64,000 nucleotides of DNA from Eubacterium sp. (GTDB lineage: Bacteria > Bacillota > Clostridia > Oscillospirales > Acutalibacteraceae), in the NCBI GenBank assembly GCA_022511225.1, contig JAFLRZ010000001.1, positions 1-64,000 on the forward strand, read 5' to 3'. The translations under genes and the position numbers were made by a program. Under the pieces are notes generated by a model. That model saw only the letters and a program-made list of their open reading frames with translations, had not been told where the DNA came from and ran no database searches. This document shows positions 24,331 to 34,618 of the stretch, one piece after another; position 1 is the stretch's first letter; every line of letters starts with the position of its first letter.

Positions 24331-25203
24331 TTAATGTTTGAGCTCGCGCGCTCTCTTTTTGCTTATTTGTATTACCTTTTTAGTAACGATAACGTTATCA
24401 TAAGTTCTCTTAGCTCTTACGCTGAGCCAGTAGCTCTTGTTACAAGAGGGACATTTGCCTGTGTTTCTAAATGTATTATTAACAAGCTCATAATTATTCA
24501 TAATCTTGAGCTCTTTATTGCAGTGCTCGCAATTGAATTTGACGTCTGATAGTTTGAAGTCATCACAATCAGGAGTCAAAATATAATAATTTTTGAAAAC
24601 GAGTCTTTCAAAAAATTCTACGTTGCAATTTTTTATATAATCACTAATCAGCTTTTCATCAAATACTTTTTTTATACAATAGGCAGTAACGTAGCAATCT
24701 TCTAAAGCTCTGTGAAGGTTATCGGTATTAACGTCTATATCAAACTTTGCTGCACAATTAGCAAGACTGATTTGAGCCCCCGCATCAGCATCGTCTATGA
24801 AGCGCATACAGTATTTTTGCGCATCAGCATATTTCCTAATAAAAGGTATATCGGCTGATTCCTTAAACTTCTTAAAGTTTTCAACAAGAGTATATAAATC
24901 ACTCGAAGACCAGCTGAGAAATAAAACGTCTCCCCCGCCGCACCAACGAGCAAAATCATTAAACGCAATATCAAAATCAACACCGTCACGGCGGATTTCG
25001 TCCATAGTAATGTGAGTTAAATTCTTAAAACTCGAGCGAAGCTTTTTTGAGAGCCTTGGTTTGATAAGCTGTTTGAAGGTGTCTACAATTTCAAGTCTGT
25101 CATCCAGCTTAAGTGCACCTATTTCAAGAATTTCATTCATACCCTTTTTCAGCTTGTAATTATAGGCATTATTCCATTCTAAATCAAAAATAATATATTC
25201 CAT
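24331..25203 (-). CDS. DEDDh 3'-5' exonuclease (KapD/ERI-1-like) with C-terminal zinc ribbon
   Basis: About 290 residues. Exo I is FDLEWN (DxE) at the very N-terminus, Exo II lies in the FDIAFNDFARWCGG region, and Exo III is HRALEDC (H-x4-D), typical of DEDDh exonucleases such as the ERI-1/KapD group. The C-terminal part has FNCEHCNKELK and GKCPSCNKSYW, two CxxC pairs that probably form a zinc ribbon for nucleic acid binding. The substrate is unknown; RNA is plausible by family. The ATG at 25203 is chosen because TTGGAG precedes it by 6 bases. It is monocistronic, and the secG terminator lies just upstream. Confidence 0.85.
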   Translation of the reverse strand: MEYIIFDLEWNNAYNYKLKKGMNEILEIGALKLDDRLEIVDTFKQLIKPRLSKKLRSSFKNLTHITMDEIRRDGVDFDIAFNDFARWCGGGDVLFLSWSSSDLYTLVENFKKFKESADIPFIRKYADAQKYCMRFIDDADAGAQISLANCAAKFDIDVNTDNLHRALEDCYVTAYCIKKVFDEKLISDYIKNCNVEFFERLVFKNYYILTPDCDDFKLSDVKFNCEHCNKELKIMNNYELVNNTFRNTGKCPSCNKSYWLSVRAKRTYDNVIVTKKVIQISKKRARELKH

Positions 25204-25227
25204 AATTCTCCAATTATACATCCGGTA

Positions 25228-25260
25228 AAAAAATTAACCTTGCTAAACGCAAGGTTAATT
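25228..25260 (-). terminator. Terminator after secG
   Basis: Stem ATTAACCTTGC/GCAAGGTTAAT (25233-25243 with 25249-25259), loop of 5, then TTTTTTTACC on the minus strand. Confidence 0.88.
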
Positions 25261-25271
25261 GAAAAAACAAA

Positions 25272-25523
25272 TTATCCTATGAAAAGGAAAATTAAGAATG
25301 CAGCAAGAACTACTACAAAGAAAGCAACAATAAGCCATTTTGTTATTCTTTCAAGCTTTTCTTCAATTGACCTGCCCTTTGCTTTACCAAGAAAAGCCTC
25401 TGCGCCGCCTGCAATTGCACCTGAAAGGTTTTGAGAACGACCTTCCTGCATAAGAACTACAACAATTATAATTATTGACATAACAATCAATACAGCGCCA
25501 AATACATAATGATACCAAAGCAT
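25272..25523 (-). CDS. secG: Preprotein translocase subunit SecG
   Basis: An 83-residue membrane protein with two transmembrane segments (about 7-24 and 61-81). They flank the conserved cytoplasmic loop VLMQEGRSQNLSGAIAGGAEAFLGKAKGRS, of which the parts VVLMQEG and GAEAFLGK are the signature. It is an auxiliary subunit of SecYEG. RBS CGGAGG and its own promoter precede it. In many Firmicutes secG is followed by rnr and smpB; here an exonuclease follows. Confidence 0.95.
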   Translation of the reverse strand: MLWYHYVFGAVLIVMSIIIIVVVLMQEGRSQNLSGAIAGGAEAFLGKAKGRSIEEKLERITKWLIVAFFVVVLAAFLIFLFIG

Positions 25524-25556
25524 TATACTATCCTCCGTTACATAAATTACTTATGG

Positions 25557-25585
25557 ATTATATCACATAAATATCTATAATGCAA
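25557..25585 (-). promoter_or_regulatory. SigA-type promoter of secG
   Basis: Minus-strand TTGCAT (25580-25585), 17 bp, consensus TATAAT (25557-25562). Confidence 0.75.
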
Positions 25586-25595
25586 GAACTTTTTA

Positions 25596-27836
25596 TTAAA
25601 AAGTCAATTGCTCTGCTATATCCGTCTCACTTGGCAGTGCTCCGGCAGCAGGTAAATTCTTTGCCCTAAAGCGCCAAGCTTTTTCAAACTCACCCTCTTT
25701 GTATAAATGCAATGAGGTAATTTTATGAGTTTTCTTGAGCTTCATACAGGCAATTCCCTGAGTATCTTTCGTCGTTTTCGGAAGTACTCCAGCAGTATTG
25801 AGAAGGAGCATTCGTCCGCTTGATGAGCAGATAACAATATCAGTGTCTTCCTCAATATAAATGGCCTGAGCAAGGGGTGATTTATTCGAGTAAGCGTTAA
25901 TGAGCTTCTTTCTGTTAGTTTTTGTCTGATAAGCAGTTATGTCAACCTTGGCAAGCTTTCCGTTTTCGAATACAAAAATCATATAACCCTTGTACTCTTT
26001 TATAAGTGCCATATAGGCAACCTGTTCGCCATCAGCCATTTCAAGCTTTGACGGTATATATTCACCTAAAACGGATGCCTTAGTGTCAATAAAATCATCA
26101 ACTCTTGATTTATATACCTGATTCTGATTTGTGAAGAAGAGCAGTTCATCCTTGTTTGAACATTCGGTTTCGGAAATTATTTCGTCGCCCTCCTTAACCT
26201 TTTGCTCACCGCTCATACGAAGATTAGCTGTTTTGATTTTTTTGAGATAACCCTCTGCGGAAAGGAACAGTGTAACAGGATAATCCTGTACCTCAACTAC
26301 ATCCGCTACAGCTTCCTCACTAACGTCATATAAAACCTCGCTCTTTCTGCCATTATCGTATTTCTTAACAACATCCTGAAGCTCTTTTATGATGATTTTC
26401 TTCATTTTGTTCTTGCTTGAAAGAATATCCTCAAGCTCCTGAATATCGTTTTCAAGCTGCTCAATATCTTTAATCCGCTTAAGAATATACTCTCGGTTGA
26501 GGTGACGAAGCTTTATTTCTGCAACGTATTCTGCCTGAGTTTCGTCAATCCCAAAGCCAATCATAAGATTAGGCACAACCTCTGACTCGCTCTCGGTTTC
26601 ACGAACGATTTTAATAGCTTTGTCAATATCAAGGAGAATTTTTGAAAGCCCCTTAAGAAGATGAAGCTGTTTTCTTTTTTTGTCAAGATTAAAAGTAATT
26701 CTTCTTCTTATACATTCAAGCCTGAAATCAATCCATTCAAGAAGTATGCTTTTAACTCCAAGCACCATAGGTCTACCCTTGATAAGCACGTTGAAGTTAC
26801 AACTGAAAGAATCCTGAAGCGGAGTAATCTTATAAAGTTTATTCATAAACGAATCTGGATCAATGCCACGCTTAAGATCAATCGTAATCCTAAGACCTGA
26901 CAAATCAGTTTCATCGCGGATATCGTTAATCTCTTTGATTTTATTTGATTTTACAAGCTCTATAATCTTATCAATTACAGCCTCCGAAGTAGTTGTAGGC
27001 GGAATCTTTGTAATGTCAATACAGTTATACTTCTTATCGTAGGTATACTTAGCTCTTACTTTTACAGAGCCCTTACCTGTATTATAAATCTTTTCAAGCT
27101 CGTCTTTATCATAAAGAATATATCCACCGCCTACAAAATCAGGCGCAACAAGAGTGTCACTGACAATATGATCGGGGTTTTTCATTAAAGCAATCGTTGT
27201 TTCGCATATTTCTTTAAGATTAAACGAAGCTATTGATGATGCCATACCGGCAGCAATACCTGTTGTAACGTTACAGAGAATTGACGGGAACGTAACCGGA
27301 AGAAGAGTCGGCTCCTTCATAGTATTATCGTAGTTATCGACAAAATCAACCGTGTCAAGCTTTATGTCATCGAAAAGCTCGTGGCATATCGGTGCAAGCT
27401 TAGCTTCTGTATAACGTGAAGCCGCATACATCATATTTTTACTGTACGCCTTACCAAAGTTACCCTTTGACTCAACGAAAGGATAAAGCAAGCTCTCGTT
27501 TCCTCTTGACAGGCGCACCATAGTTTCATATATTGCAGCATCGCCGTGAGGGTTTAACTGCATAGTTCTGCCGACGATATTTGCGCTCTTAACCGTACCG
27601 CCCTGAAGAAGTCCCATAAGATACATTGTATACAAGAGCTTTCTGTGCGACGGCTTAAGTCCGTCGATTTCAGGCAAGGCTCTTGACATAATGATGCTCA
27701 TAGCATAAGGCATAAAGTTGCTTGTAAGGGTATCGGTGATTACCTCATCCTGAATTAAGCCTGCGCCTTTAATATGAACGTTGTCAGCAAGGGGGTTATT
27801 CTTTTTTTCTTCAATATCTTTTTTTCTTCTTGCCAA
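25596..27836 (-). CDS. Type IIA DNA topoisomerase, subunit A (GyrA/ParC-like)
   Basis: The DNA-cleaving subunit. The breakage-reunion domain begins LPEIDGLKPSHRKLLYTMY. The catalytic tyrosine is in AASRYTEAKL, and HGDAAIYETMVRLSR is the conserved WHD motif. At 746 residues it is shorter than most GyrA (800-860). The C-terminal part has only a few degenerate beta-pinwheel blades, and no GyrA-box (QRRGGKG) was seen, which argues for a ParC/topoisomerase IV-like decatenase rather than a supercoiling gyrase. The start is TTG with AAGGAGG 7 bases before. It forms an operon with the B subunit directly upstream (37 bases). A separate gyrA/gyrB is presumed elsewhere in the genome. Confidence 0.88.
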   Translation of the reverse strand: MARRKKDIEEKKNNPLADNVHIKGAGLIQDEVITDTLTSNFMPYAMSIIMSRALPEIDGLKPSHRKLLYTMYLMGLLQGGTVKSANIVGRTMQLNPHGDAAIYETMVRLSRGNESLLYPFVESKGNFGKAYSKNMMYAASRYTEAKLAPICHELFDDIKLDTVDFVDNYDNTMKEPTLLPVTFPSILCNVTTGIAAGMASSIASFNLKEICETTIALMKNPDHIVSDTLVAPDFVGGGYILYDKDELEKIYNTGKGSVKVRAKYTYDKKYNCIDITKIPPTTTSEAVIDKIIELVKSNKIKEINDIRDETDLSGLRITIDLKRGIDPDSFMNKLYKITPLQDSFSCNFNVLIKGRPMVLGVKSILLEWIDFRLECIRRRITFNLDKKRKQLHLLKGLSKILLDIDKAIKIVRETESESEVVPNLMIGFGIDETQAEYVAEIKLRHLNREYILKRIKDIEQLENDIQELEDILSSKNKMKKIIIKELQDVVKKYDNGRKSEVLYDVSEEAVADVVEVQDYPVTLFLSAEGYLKKIKTANLRMSGEQKVKEGDEIISETECSNKDELLFFTNQNQVYKSRVDDFIDTKASVLGEYIPSKLEMADGEQVAYMALIKEYKGYMIFVFENGKLAKVDITAYQTKTNRKKLINAYSNKSPLAQAIYIEEDTDIVICSSSGRMLLLNTAGVLPKTTKDTQGIACMKLKKTHKITSLHLYKEGEFEKAWRFRAKNLPAAGALPSETDIAEQLTF

Positions 27837-27873
27837 AATAATCCTCCTTAGGTGGATTGAATGTTTTATTATC

Positions 27874-29847
27874 TTAACTTACATCTGCCGCATCAAGATA
27901 CAGATGACCGAAATCAGAAATATAGTCCTTTCTGCCTTCAAGATTGTCACCTAAAAGTAAATCAAAAATTTGAGAAGTCTTTTCGGCGTCAGCCATCGTT
28001 ACTTTAATAAGTCTTCTTGTTGCAGGATTCATAGTTGTAAGCGCCATCATTTCAGCTTCGTTTTCACCAAGTCCCTTTGAACGCTGAACAGTATATTTTT
28101 CATTGCCTATTTCAGCCTTAATCTCGTCCATCTCGACCTCATTATAGGCAAAATACGTTTGATCCTTACACCTCACCTCATAAAGCGGAGACTCGGCAAT
28201 ATATACCTTCTCAGCCTCAATTAGCTTAGGCATAAGACGGTATATCATCGTTAAAATCAACGTTCTTATATGAAAGCCGTCAACGTCGGCATCGGTACAT
28301 ATAAGCACCTTTGACCAGCGAAGATTGTCCATATTAAATACCGATAAATCCTTTGCTGCCTTGCTCTTGACCTCAACTCCGCAACCGAGCACTTTAATCA
28401 AATCAGTAATAATATCACTCTTAAAAATCTTATCATAATCAGATTTAAGGCAATTGAGAATTTTACCTCTAACGGGAATTACGGCTTGAAAAGCAGCGTC
28501 TCGCGCCTGCTTACAGGCACCAAGTGCAGAGTCACCCTCTACTATGAACACTTCCCTCTCATTTACGTCTTTAGAACGGCAGTCAACAAACTTCTGAATA
28601 CGATTAGTCATATCAATTTTTGACTGCAACGACTTCTTAATAGTGCTCTTGGTTGCTTCAGCCTTTACTCTCGCTCTCATATTGATGAGAACCTGATTGG
28701 CAATCTTTTCGGCTTCCATCTTATTTTCGATAAAATAGACCTCAAGCTGTTTTCTGAAGAAATCGGTCATTGCGTCCTGAATGAACTTGTTGGTTATAGA
28801 TTTCTTAGTCTGGTTTTCATATGATGTCTGAGTTGAAAATGAGGAAACAACGAAAATAATACAATCCTCAATATCCTGAATTGTAATCTGTGAATCAGTT
28901 TTGGAAAATTTGCCGTTAGATTTAAGATAGTTGTTAATCTGATTAGTAAAAGCGCTTCTGAATGCCTTTTCAGGTGAGCCACCGTGCTCAAGAAAGCTTG
29001 AATTATGGTAATACTCTTTTAGCTGTGTTTTTAGTGAAAAGCACATAGCAGCTTTAATTTTCAGCTTATATTCGGGCAAGTCATCTCTGTCCTTACCCTT
29101 ACGCTCACACTCCCAGTATTGCGGTGAAGTAAACGCTTCCTCACCCGAAAGTTCTTTAACGTAATCCATAATACCGTCATTATAGCAGTATTCAAATGTT
29201 TCAAATTTTGAAGCACTGATTTGATTTTTCAGAATAAATTTAATTCCGTCGTTTACTATTGCCTGTCTTTTAATTGTTTCCTTAAAATAATCAAGCGGAA
29301 TATTTATATCTGTAAAAACTTCTAAATCAGGCTTCCACTTAATTCTTGTGCCTGTATCGCGCTTATCATATTTTTCTTTATGAAGTCCACCGACATTTTC
29401 GCCCTTTTCAAAATGAAGAGTGTACTTATATCCGCCTGTATGAATCTCTGCATCCATATATTCAGAGGCGTACTGAGTAGCACATAAACCGAGTCCATTA
29501 AGACCAAGTGAAAACTCGTAATCATTATCATCATACTTTCCGCCTGCATACATTTCGCAGAAAAGGAGCTCCCAGTTATAGCAATCTTCATTTTTATTAT
29601 AATCAACAGGAATACCACGGCCGAAATCCTGAATCTCTATAGAGCCGTCAAGAAAGCGGGTAACTATAATTTTATTACCATACCCATCTCTTGCTTCATC
29701 GATAGAGTTTGACATAATTTCGAAAACAGCGTGCTGACAACCCTCAAGTCCGTCTGAGCCGAATATAACAGCAGGTCTTAATCTTACCCTTTCGGCACCT
29801 TTGAGCGACTTGATACTATCATTGCCATACTCATTTTTCTTTGCCAT
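27874..29847 (-). CDS. Type IIA DNA topoisomerase, ATPase subunit (GyrB/ParE-like)
   Basis: 657 residues. The GHKL ATPase shows FEIMSNSIDEARDG (N-box), IEIQDFGRGIPVD (G1) and LGLNGLGLCATQY (G2). The TOPRIM domain has FIVEGDSALGACK and CTDADVDGFHIRTLILT, with PVRGKILN replacing the usual PLRGKILNV. The C-terminal QRSKGLGENEAEMMALTTMNP is the conserved GyrB tail. It partners the A subunit just downstream. Divergence in the N-box region (IMSNSIDEA rather than VVDNSIDEA) fits the secondary clostridial ParE-like set. A promoter with TTGACT and TATCAT stands upstream, and RBS GGAGG precedes the ATG. Confidence 0.9.
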   Translation of the reverse strand: MAKKNEYGNDSIKSLKGAERVRLRPAVIFGSDGLEGCQHAVFEIMSNSIDEARDGYGNKIIVTRFLDGSIEIQDFGRGIPVDYNKNEDCYNWELLFCEMYAGGKYDDNDYEFSLGLNGLGLCATQYASEYMDAEIHTGGYKYTLHFEKGENVGGLHKEKYDKRDTGTRIKWKPDLEVFTDINIPLDYFKETIKRQAIVNDGIKFILKNQISASKFETFEYCYNDGIMDYVKELSGEEAFTSPQYWECERKGKDRDDLPEYKLKIKAAMCFSLKTQLKEYYHNSSFLEHGGSPEKAFRSAFTNQINNYLKSNGKFSKTDSQITIQDIEDCIIFVVSSFSTQTSYENQTKKSITNKFIQDAMTDFFRKQLEVYFIENKMEAEKIANQVLINMRARVKAEATKSTIKKSLQSKIDMTNRIQKFVDCRSKDVNEREVFIVEGDSALGACKQARDAAFQAVIPVRGKILNCLKSDYDKIFKSDIITDLIKVLGCGVEVKSKAAKDLSVFNMDNLRWSKVLICTDADVDGFHIRTLILTMIYRLMPKLIEAEKVYIAESPLYEVRCKDQTYFAYNEVEMDEIKAEIGNEKYTVQRSKGLGENEAEMMALTTMNPATRRLIKVTMADAEKTSQIFDLLLGDNLEGRKDYISDFGHLYLDAADVS

Positions 29848-29882
29848 AATTACCCTCCGTAAGAAAGTTTAAATTCCGATAT

Positions 29883-29911
29883 ATGATACAATATATTGTA
29901 TAAAAAGTCAA
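29883..29911 (-). promoter_or_regulatory. Promoter of the topoisomerase operon
   Basis: Minus-strand TTGACT (29906-29911), 17 bp, TATCAT (29883-29888). Confidence 0.7.
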
Positions 29912-29919
29912 GCAAAGCA

Positions 29920-29951
29920 ACAAATTAGGCGATAGCATTGTACTATCGCCT
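29920..29951 (-). terminator. Terminator after ftsH
   Basis: Stem AGGCGATAG/CTATCGCCT (29927-29935 with 29943-29951), loop of 7, moderate T-rich tail AATTTGTTG on the minus strand. Confidence 0.65.
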
Positions 29952-29964
29952 GATTATTTAGAGA

Positions 29965-31965
29965 TTATTCGTCTATATTTGCTGATTCGTCAGCTTTGCT
30001 GTCATCTGAAGGATTAACAGAATTTTCAGTATCTTCTTCATTTTCTGCTAAACAATCTATTTGCGCTGTATCTTCGCTTTCAGTCTTTTCTTCATCATCA
30101 GGAATAAATCCGTCTTCCATAAGTGAGATAAACTGATTCTTGTCAATCTTCTCTCGCTCAATAAGACTGTCTGCAACAAGCTCAAGCTTATCAAAATGGT
30201 CTTTGAGAATACTCTCGGTTCTTGCATAAGCTTCATTGATAATTCTTGATACTTCCTCATCAATTTTTGCAGACGTTTCTTCGGAATAATTTTTAACGTG
30301 ACCATAATCTCTGCCGATAAATACTTCCTGATTATCTCCAGCATAATTGATAGGTCCGATATTGTCGCTCATACCATACTTGGTTACCATATCTCTTGCA
30401 ATCTGTGTTGCACGTTCAATATCATTTGAAGCACCTGTAGAAATATCGTCGAGTGAAATTGCCTCAGCAACTCTACCGCCAAGCATCGATACAAGAGTGT
30501 CAAGCATTTCTTTTTTGGAAGAATAATTTTCCTCCTGAGGCTGATACATAGTGTAACCGCCTGCACCCATACCTCTCGGTATAATTGAAATTTCCTGAAC
30601 GGGATCGTGATCTTTGAGATAGTAAGAAACAACTGCGTGACCTGCTTCGTGGAAGGCAGTAAGCTTAAGTGCTTTTTTGCTGTACTTATGAGACTTCTTC
30701 TCAGTGCCCATAATTACCTTTGTCATAGCTTCCTGAATTTCGGCGTAGGTAATTGCCATATTATTACGGCGTGCTGCAAGGAGAGCCGCCTCGTTCATAA
30801 GGTTTTCAAGATCAGCACCTACAAAGCCGATTGTGTTCTTAGCAACGTCACCTAAATCAACGTCAGGAGCAAGAGGCTTGTTCTTAGAATGGACCTTAAG
30901 AATTTCCTCTCTGCCCTTTGTATCGGGTCTGCCCACGGTAATCTGCCTGTCAAATCTGCCCGGTCTTAAAAGAGCAGGATCAAGAACATCGGGTCTGTTT
31001 GTAGCAGCAATAATAATTACGCCCTCGTTTGCACCAAATCCATCCATCTCAACAAGAAGCTGGTTAAGTGTCTGCTCACGCTCATCGTGACCGCCGCCCA
31101 TTCCGGCACCTCTATGTCTGCCGACAGCATCAATCTCATCAATAAATACGATTGCAGGAGATTTCTTTTTAGCCTGATCAAAAAGATCTCTTACTCTTGA
31201 TGCACCGACACCTACGTACATTTCAACGAAGTCAGAGCCTGAAATAGACAGGAACGGTGCACCTGCCTCTCCCGCAACTGCCCTTGCAAGGAGCGTTTTA
31301 CCTGTACCCGGAGGACCTACAAGAAGTACACCCTTAGGTATTCTCGCACCGAGCTTTGTAAATTTATCAGGATCCTTGAGAAATTCTACAAGCTCCTCAA
31401 GCTCTCCTTTTTCCTCATCACAGCCGGCAACATCCTTAAACGTTGTTTTACGCTTTTCATCATCAGCAAGGCTTTTGGTTCTTATTTTCCCAAAGCTTAA
31501 AGTGCGGTTGTGGTCATTCGCCATCGCTCCGCTCATTTTTCTGAAGGCATATATAGTAAGACCGCCGATAAGAAGAAGCATAAGGAGACTCGGAAGCATA
31601 CTTATAAACCAAGAGCCTGATGAGCCTGATTCATAATCAAATACTATCTGTTTATCTGGATTAGCCTCGTTGTAGCTTTCTACGCTGCCTCTGATGTCGT
31701 CAAGAAAATACGCAACACCAGCACTCGGGACAGAATATTTTTGCTCTTTGTTAGGTTCTGCGAAAGTCTTATAAGTGAGATTTCCGCTTGATAAATCAAG
31801 CTTAAACTCTGCTATTTCGTTGTTTTTGAACATATTAACTACCTGTGAATACTTCAAATCAACGTCGTTTTGCTTACCGGCATAATAAGCAAGAGAGCCA
31901 ATAAGAACAATCGGTATGAGCAGATATATCAATATTGACTTCCAATTTTTTGCCATATTGTTCAT
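29965..31965 (-). CDS. ftsH: ATP-dependent zinc metalloprotease FtsH
   Basis: A membrane AAA+ protease for quality control of membrane and cytosolic proteins. The N-terminus has two transmembrane segments ([21 protein letters not shown] and [20 protein letters not shown]) around an extracytoplasmic domain of about 75 residues. Walker A is [13 protein letters not shown], Walker [13 protein letters not shown], the second region of homology [17 protein letters not shown], and the zinc motif HEAGH, with a later Asp ligand region. The C-terminal tail (about 50 residues) is acidic. The length of 666 is normal. The RBS GGAGG lies in the last codons of tilS. The tilS-ftsH order is conserved, but the hpt gene often found between them is missing. 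Confidence 0.97.
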   Translation of the reverse strand: MNNMAKNWKSILIYLLIPIVLIGSLAYYAGKQNDVDLKYSQVVNMFKNNEIAEFKLDLSSGNLTYKTFAEPNKEQKYSVPSAGVAYFLDDIRGSVESYNEANPDKQIVFDYESGSSGSWFISMLPSLLMLLLIGGLTIYAFRKMSGAMANDHNRTLSFGKIRTKSLADDEKRKTTFKDVAGCDEEKGELEELVEFLKDPDKFTKLGARIPKGVLLVGPPGTGKTLLARAVAGEAGAPFLSISGSDFVEMYVGVGASRVRDLFDQAKKKSPAIVFIDEIDAVGRHRGAGMGGGHDEREQTLNQLLVEMDGFGANEGVIIIAATNRPDVLDPALLRPGRFDRQITVGRPDTKGREEILKVHSKNKPLAPDVDLGDVAKNTIGFVGADLENLMNEAALLAARRNNMAITYAEIQEAMTKVIMGTEKKSHKYSKKALKLTAFHEAGHAVVSYYLKDHDPVQEISIIPRGMGAGGYTMYQPQEENYSSKKEMLDTLVSMLGGRVAEAISLDDISTGASNDIERATQIARDMVTKYGMSDNIGPINYAGDNQEVFIGRDYGHVKNYSEETSAKIDEEVSRIINEAYARTESILKDHFDKLELVADSLIEREKIDKNQFISLMEDGFIPDDEEKTESEDTAQIDCLAENEEDTENSVNPSDDSKADESANIDE

Positions 31966-31968
31966 ATA

Positions 31969-33246
31969 TTAATCCTCCGTGGGAATTTTACAATAAAAGA
32001 TAGTTTTAGTCGAGCTGTCAGCCTTTACTCTTTCATCTACGCAGTATCCGGATATACCGATAACACCAAAATCATCACAAATTACAGGAACACTGCCTCT
32101 TTCATATTCAGGAATTTTATATTCGTTGAAAAGCTTTTTGAGTGTCTTAGTGCACCCTCTGCCGGCAGGTGAAATTGAATCCCCTGCTTTTCTGCATCTG
32201 AAATAAACTTTACCGATAATTTTATCATAATCGCAGAAAAAGTCAACATCAGAGTTATCAAAATCATTTGAACTAATCGTATCAAAAAACGGTATTACAA
32301 AAGGCGTTTTCTCACTGCATTTATGCAAATACAGCATATCATTGTAAGAAATTGCAAAATCATTTTCATTTATCTGAATTTTGCCCGACTTGTCTAAAAG
32401 AAGCAGAACTTCGTTAAGATGCAATCTATCAACACTTATATCAAACTGTTTGAAATAGAGAGTTACAACTCTTTTAATTACTGATATATGGTATGATTTG
32501 AGTTTACTTATAATAAGTTTATCATTATGCATACATTCGCTCAGTGCATCTATTGAAACCTGCGAAATAAAATCATTATCTTCTGCTGAATCACTAATAA
32601 ATTCATTTAAGTGCTCAGCAGCAGAAGTATTGACATTTTTTAGTGAAGGCATAATAACGTTTCTGATATAATTTCTTGTGTACTTATTATCAGAATTTGT
32701 TGAATCAACCCTGTAATCAATACCGTTTTCAACGGCATAAGCTCTGATTTCTGCAGATGTACATTCGATAAGGGGTCTTATTATGTTGCCGCGAACAGCA
32801 GGAATAGACGCAGCACCGTTGATGCCGCAGCCACGAACCAATCTGAAAATTAATGTTTCAGCGTTATCATCAGCATTGTGTGCAGTTGCGATTTTATCCG
32901 CGTTCAATGAATCGAAAAATTCATATCTTCTTTTCCTTGAATACTCCTCAACTGTCATACCGGCAAGCCTCGACTCTTCAGGCGCATTAATACTAAGCTT
33001 TGAAAATTTAATATTATTTTTCTTGCAAATACTCCTTACAAACTCTGCATCGTTTACAGAAGCCTCTCCCCTGATTCCGTGCTCGACGTGAGCAACCTCA
33101 AGAGTTACGGACAGTTTTTGCATAGCTTCGATAAAAAGTTTAAGCATAACAACTGAGTCTGCTCCTCCGGAAACGGCTAACAGAACCTTGTCGCCCGAAG
33201 AAATCATATTATATTTATCAATAGTAGATAAAAACTTGTTAATCAT
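31969..33246 (-). CDS. tilS: tRNA(Ile)-lysidine synthase
   Basis: Converts C34 of the tRNA-Ile CAU anticodon to lysidine using ATP and lysine. The PP-loop SGGADS is at residues 26-31 (LLAVSGGADSVVML), and HVEHGIRGEAS and ATAHNADDNAETLIFRLVRG follow. A C-terminal TilS_C-like domain carries FRCRKAGDSISPAGRGCTKTLKKLFNEYKIPEYERGSVP (substrate-binding motif region). At 425 residues it is a full-length bidomain type. It starts 2 bases after the dnaB stop and its last codons contain the ftsH RBS. Confidence 0.95.
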   Translation of the reverse strand: MINKFLSTIDKYNMISSGDKVLLAVSGGADSVVMLKLFIEAMQKLSVTLEVAHVEHGIRGEASVNDAEFVRSICKKNNIKFSKLSINAPEESRLAGMTVEEYSRKRRYEFFDSLNADKIATAHNADDNAETLIFRLVRGCGINGAASIPAVRGNIIRPLIECTSAEIRAYAVENGIDYRVDSTNSDNKYTRNYIRNVIMPSLKNVNTSAAEHLNEFISDSAEDNDFISQVSIDALSECMHNDKLIISKLKSYHISVIKRVVTLYFKQFDISVDRLHLNEVLLLLDKSGKIQINENDFAISYNDMLYLHKCSEKTPFVIPFFDTISSNDFDNSDVDFFCDYDKIIGKVYFRCRKAGDSISPAGRGCTKTLKKLFNEYKIPEYERGSVPVICDDFGVIGISGYCVDERVKADSSTKTIFYCKIPTED

Positions 33247-33248
33247 AA

Positions 33249-34616
33249 TCAGTTATTTATTGTTTTGTCTACGGCTCTGAATCTTGTATATTCCTTATCA
33301 AAGACAAGCTCTACTGTTTCGGTAGCACCATGTCTGTTCTTAGCAATAATGAGTTCTGTTTTTGACGTATCAACCTCGTTTTGCTGTTCCTCAGAAAGTT
33401 CGTTTTTATAGTAATCCGGACGATACAGAAACATAACTATATCTGCATCCTGTTCTATAGTTCCCGACTCACGAAGATCGGAAAGCTGCGGCTTGTGGCT
33501 TTTGCCACGTCCCTCAGATGCTCTTGAAAGCTGTGCACAGCACACCACGGGAATGTTGAGGTCCTTTGCCATCATCTTGAGATTTCTTGTGACGTCGGAA
33601 ACCTCCTGAACTCTGTTTTCCTTTTTCACAGCAGATTTGATAAGTCCGAGATAGTCGATAATTATGCAGTCAACATCTCGTTCTCTCATTACCTTTGATT
33701 TTATTTCGGGAACAGTGATTGATGATGAATCATCAATATAAAGCTCAACGTTTTCGTACTGACCCGTTGCATTTCCGAGTCTTGTCCACTCATCGACTGT
33801 AAGCTCACCCTTTCTGAGCTTTTGTGAGTCAATACCTGCCTGCGATGAAAGAAGTCTTTCTGCAAGCTGTTCCTTTGTCATTTCAAGGCTGAAAAAAGCA
33901 CACTTCTTTTTTGCAAGCATTGTAATATTATGAGCAAGATTAAGCGCAAAGCTTGTTTTACCCATAGCAGGTCTTGCACCGATAAGAATGAAATCAGAAC
34001 GGTTAAGACCAGATAAATATTTATCAAGGAGTCCAAAGCCTGTCGGGATGCCTTTATACTTTTCCTTTTCGTCGCCTGTAATCTTATCAAGCCTTGAATA
34101 GACATCATTTATGATGATTTTGCTGATTTTTTCAAGTCCGTTTTTATCTTTTCCTTGATTAATGTTATATATAAGCTGTTGTGCTTTATCTAAAATTTCT
34201 CCGGCTTCAGCTTCTCCGCTTGATGCATCATCAATAATATCCTGAGCAACTGTAATCAGGCTTCTGAGCAAATACTGTTCATTAACAATGTTTATATAAT
34301 GCTTAATATTAGTTGTTGTCGGAACAGTCTGAGCAAGCTGAACAAGATATTCTCTTCCGCCTGAAACGTCATAGTCACCGGCTTTTGCAAGCTCATCAGC
34401 AATTATAACAGGGTCTATCGGCTTTCTTGCAGAATTCATTATAAGCATAGAGTTAAAAATAACCTTATGCCTTTCAAGATAAAACGAGTCTGCTTTAAGT
34501 GAAGAAAATACGTCAGGCAGACATTCGGGATCAATCAGCATCGAACCAAGTACAGATTGCTCTGCCTCAAGATTATATGGCATATTACCGCTAAAATCCA
34601 AACTCACATCAGCCAT
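33249..34616 (-). CDS. dnaB: Replicative DNA helicase DnaB
   Basis: A hexameric 5'-3' helicase at the replication fork. The N-terminal DnaB-N domain starts MPYNLEAEQSVLGSMLIDPE. The C-terminal RecA-like core has Walker A GARPAMGKTSFALNLA, Walker B-region CIIIDYLGLIK, an arginine-finger region and ADIVMFLYRPDYY. No intein is present, and 455 residues is normal. It sits 2 bases downstream of rplI, as in most Firmicutes. Confidence 0.97.
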   Translation of the reverse strand: MADVSLDFSGNMPYNLEAEQSVLGSMLIDPECLPDVFSSLKADSFYLERHKVIFNSMLIMNSARKPIDPVIIADELAKAGDYDVSGGREYLVQLAQTVPTTTNIKHYINIVNEQYLLRSLITVAQDIIDDASSGEAEAGEILDKAQQLIYNINQGKDKNGLEKISKIIINDVYSRLDKITGDEKEKYKGIPTGFGLLDKYLSGLNRSDFILIGARPAMGKTSFALNLAHNITMLAKKKCAFFSLEMTKEQLAERLLSSQAGIDSQKLRKGELTVDEWTRLGNATGQYENVELYIDDSSSITVPEIKSKVMRERDVDCIIIDYLGLIKSAVKKENRVQEVSDVTRNLKMMAKDLNIPVVCCAQLSRASEGRGKSHKPQLSDLRESGTIEQDADIVMFLYRPDYYKNELSEEQQNEVDTSKTELIIAKNRHGATETVELVFDKEYTRFRAVDKTINN

Positions 34617-34618
34617 AA

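Noticed and set aside
28150-28175. A third CCTTACAC block resembling part of the shared subtilase element
   Set aside because: It lies inside the topoisomerase B coding region, lacks the TGTACAT partner at the right distance and is not upstream of a gene start.
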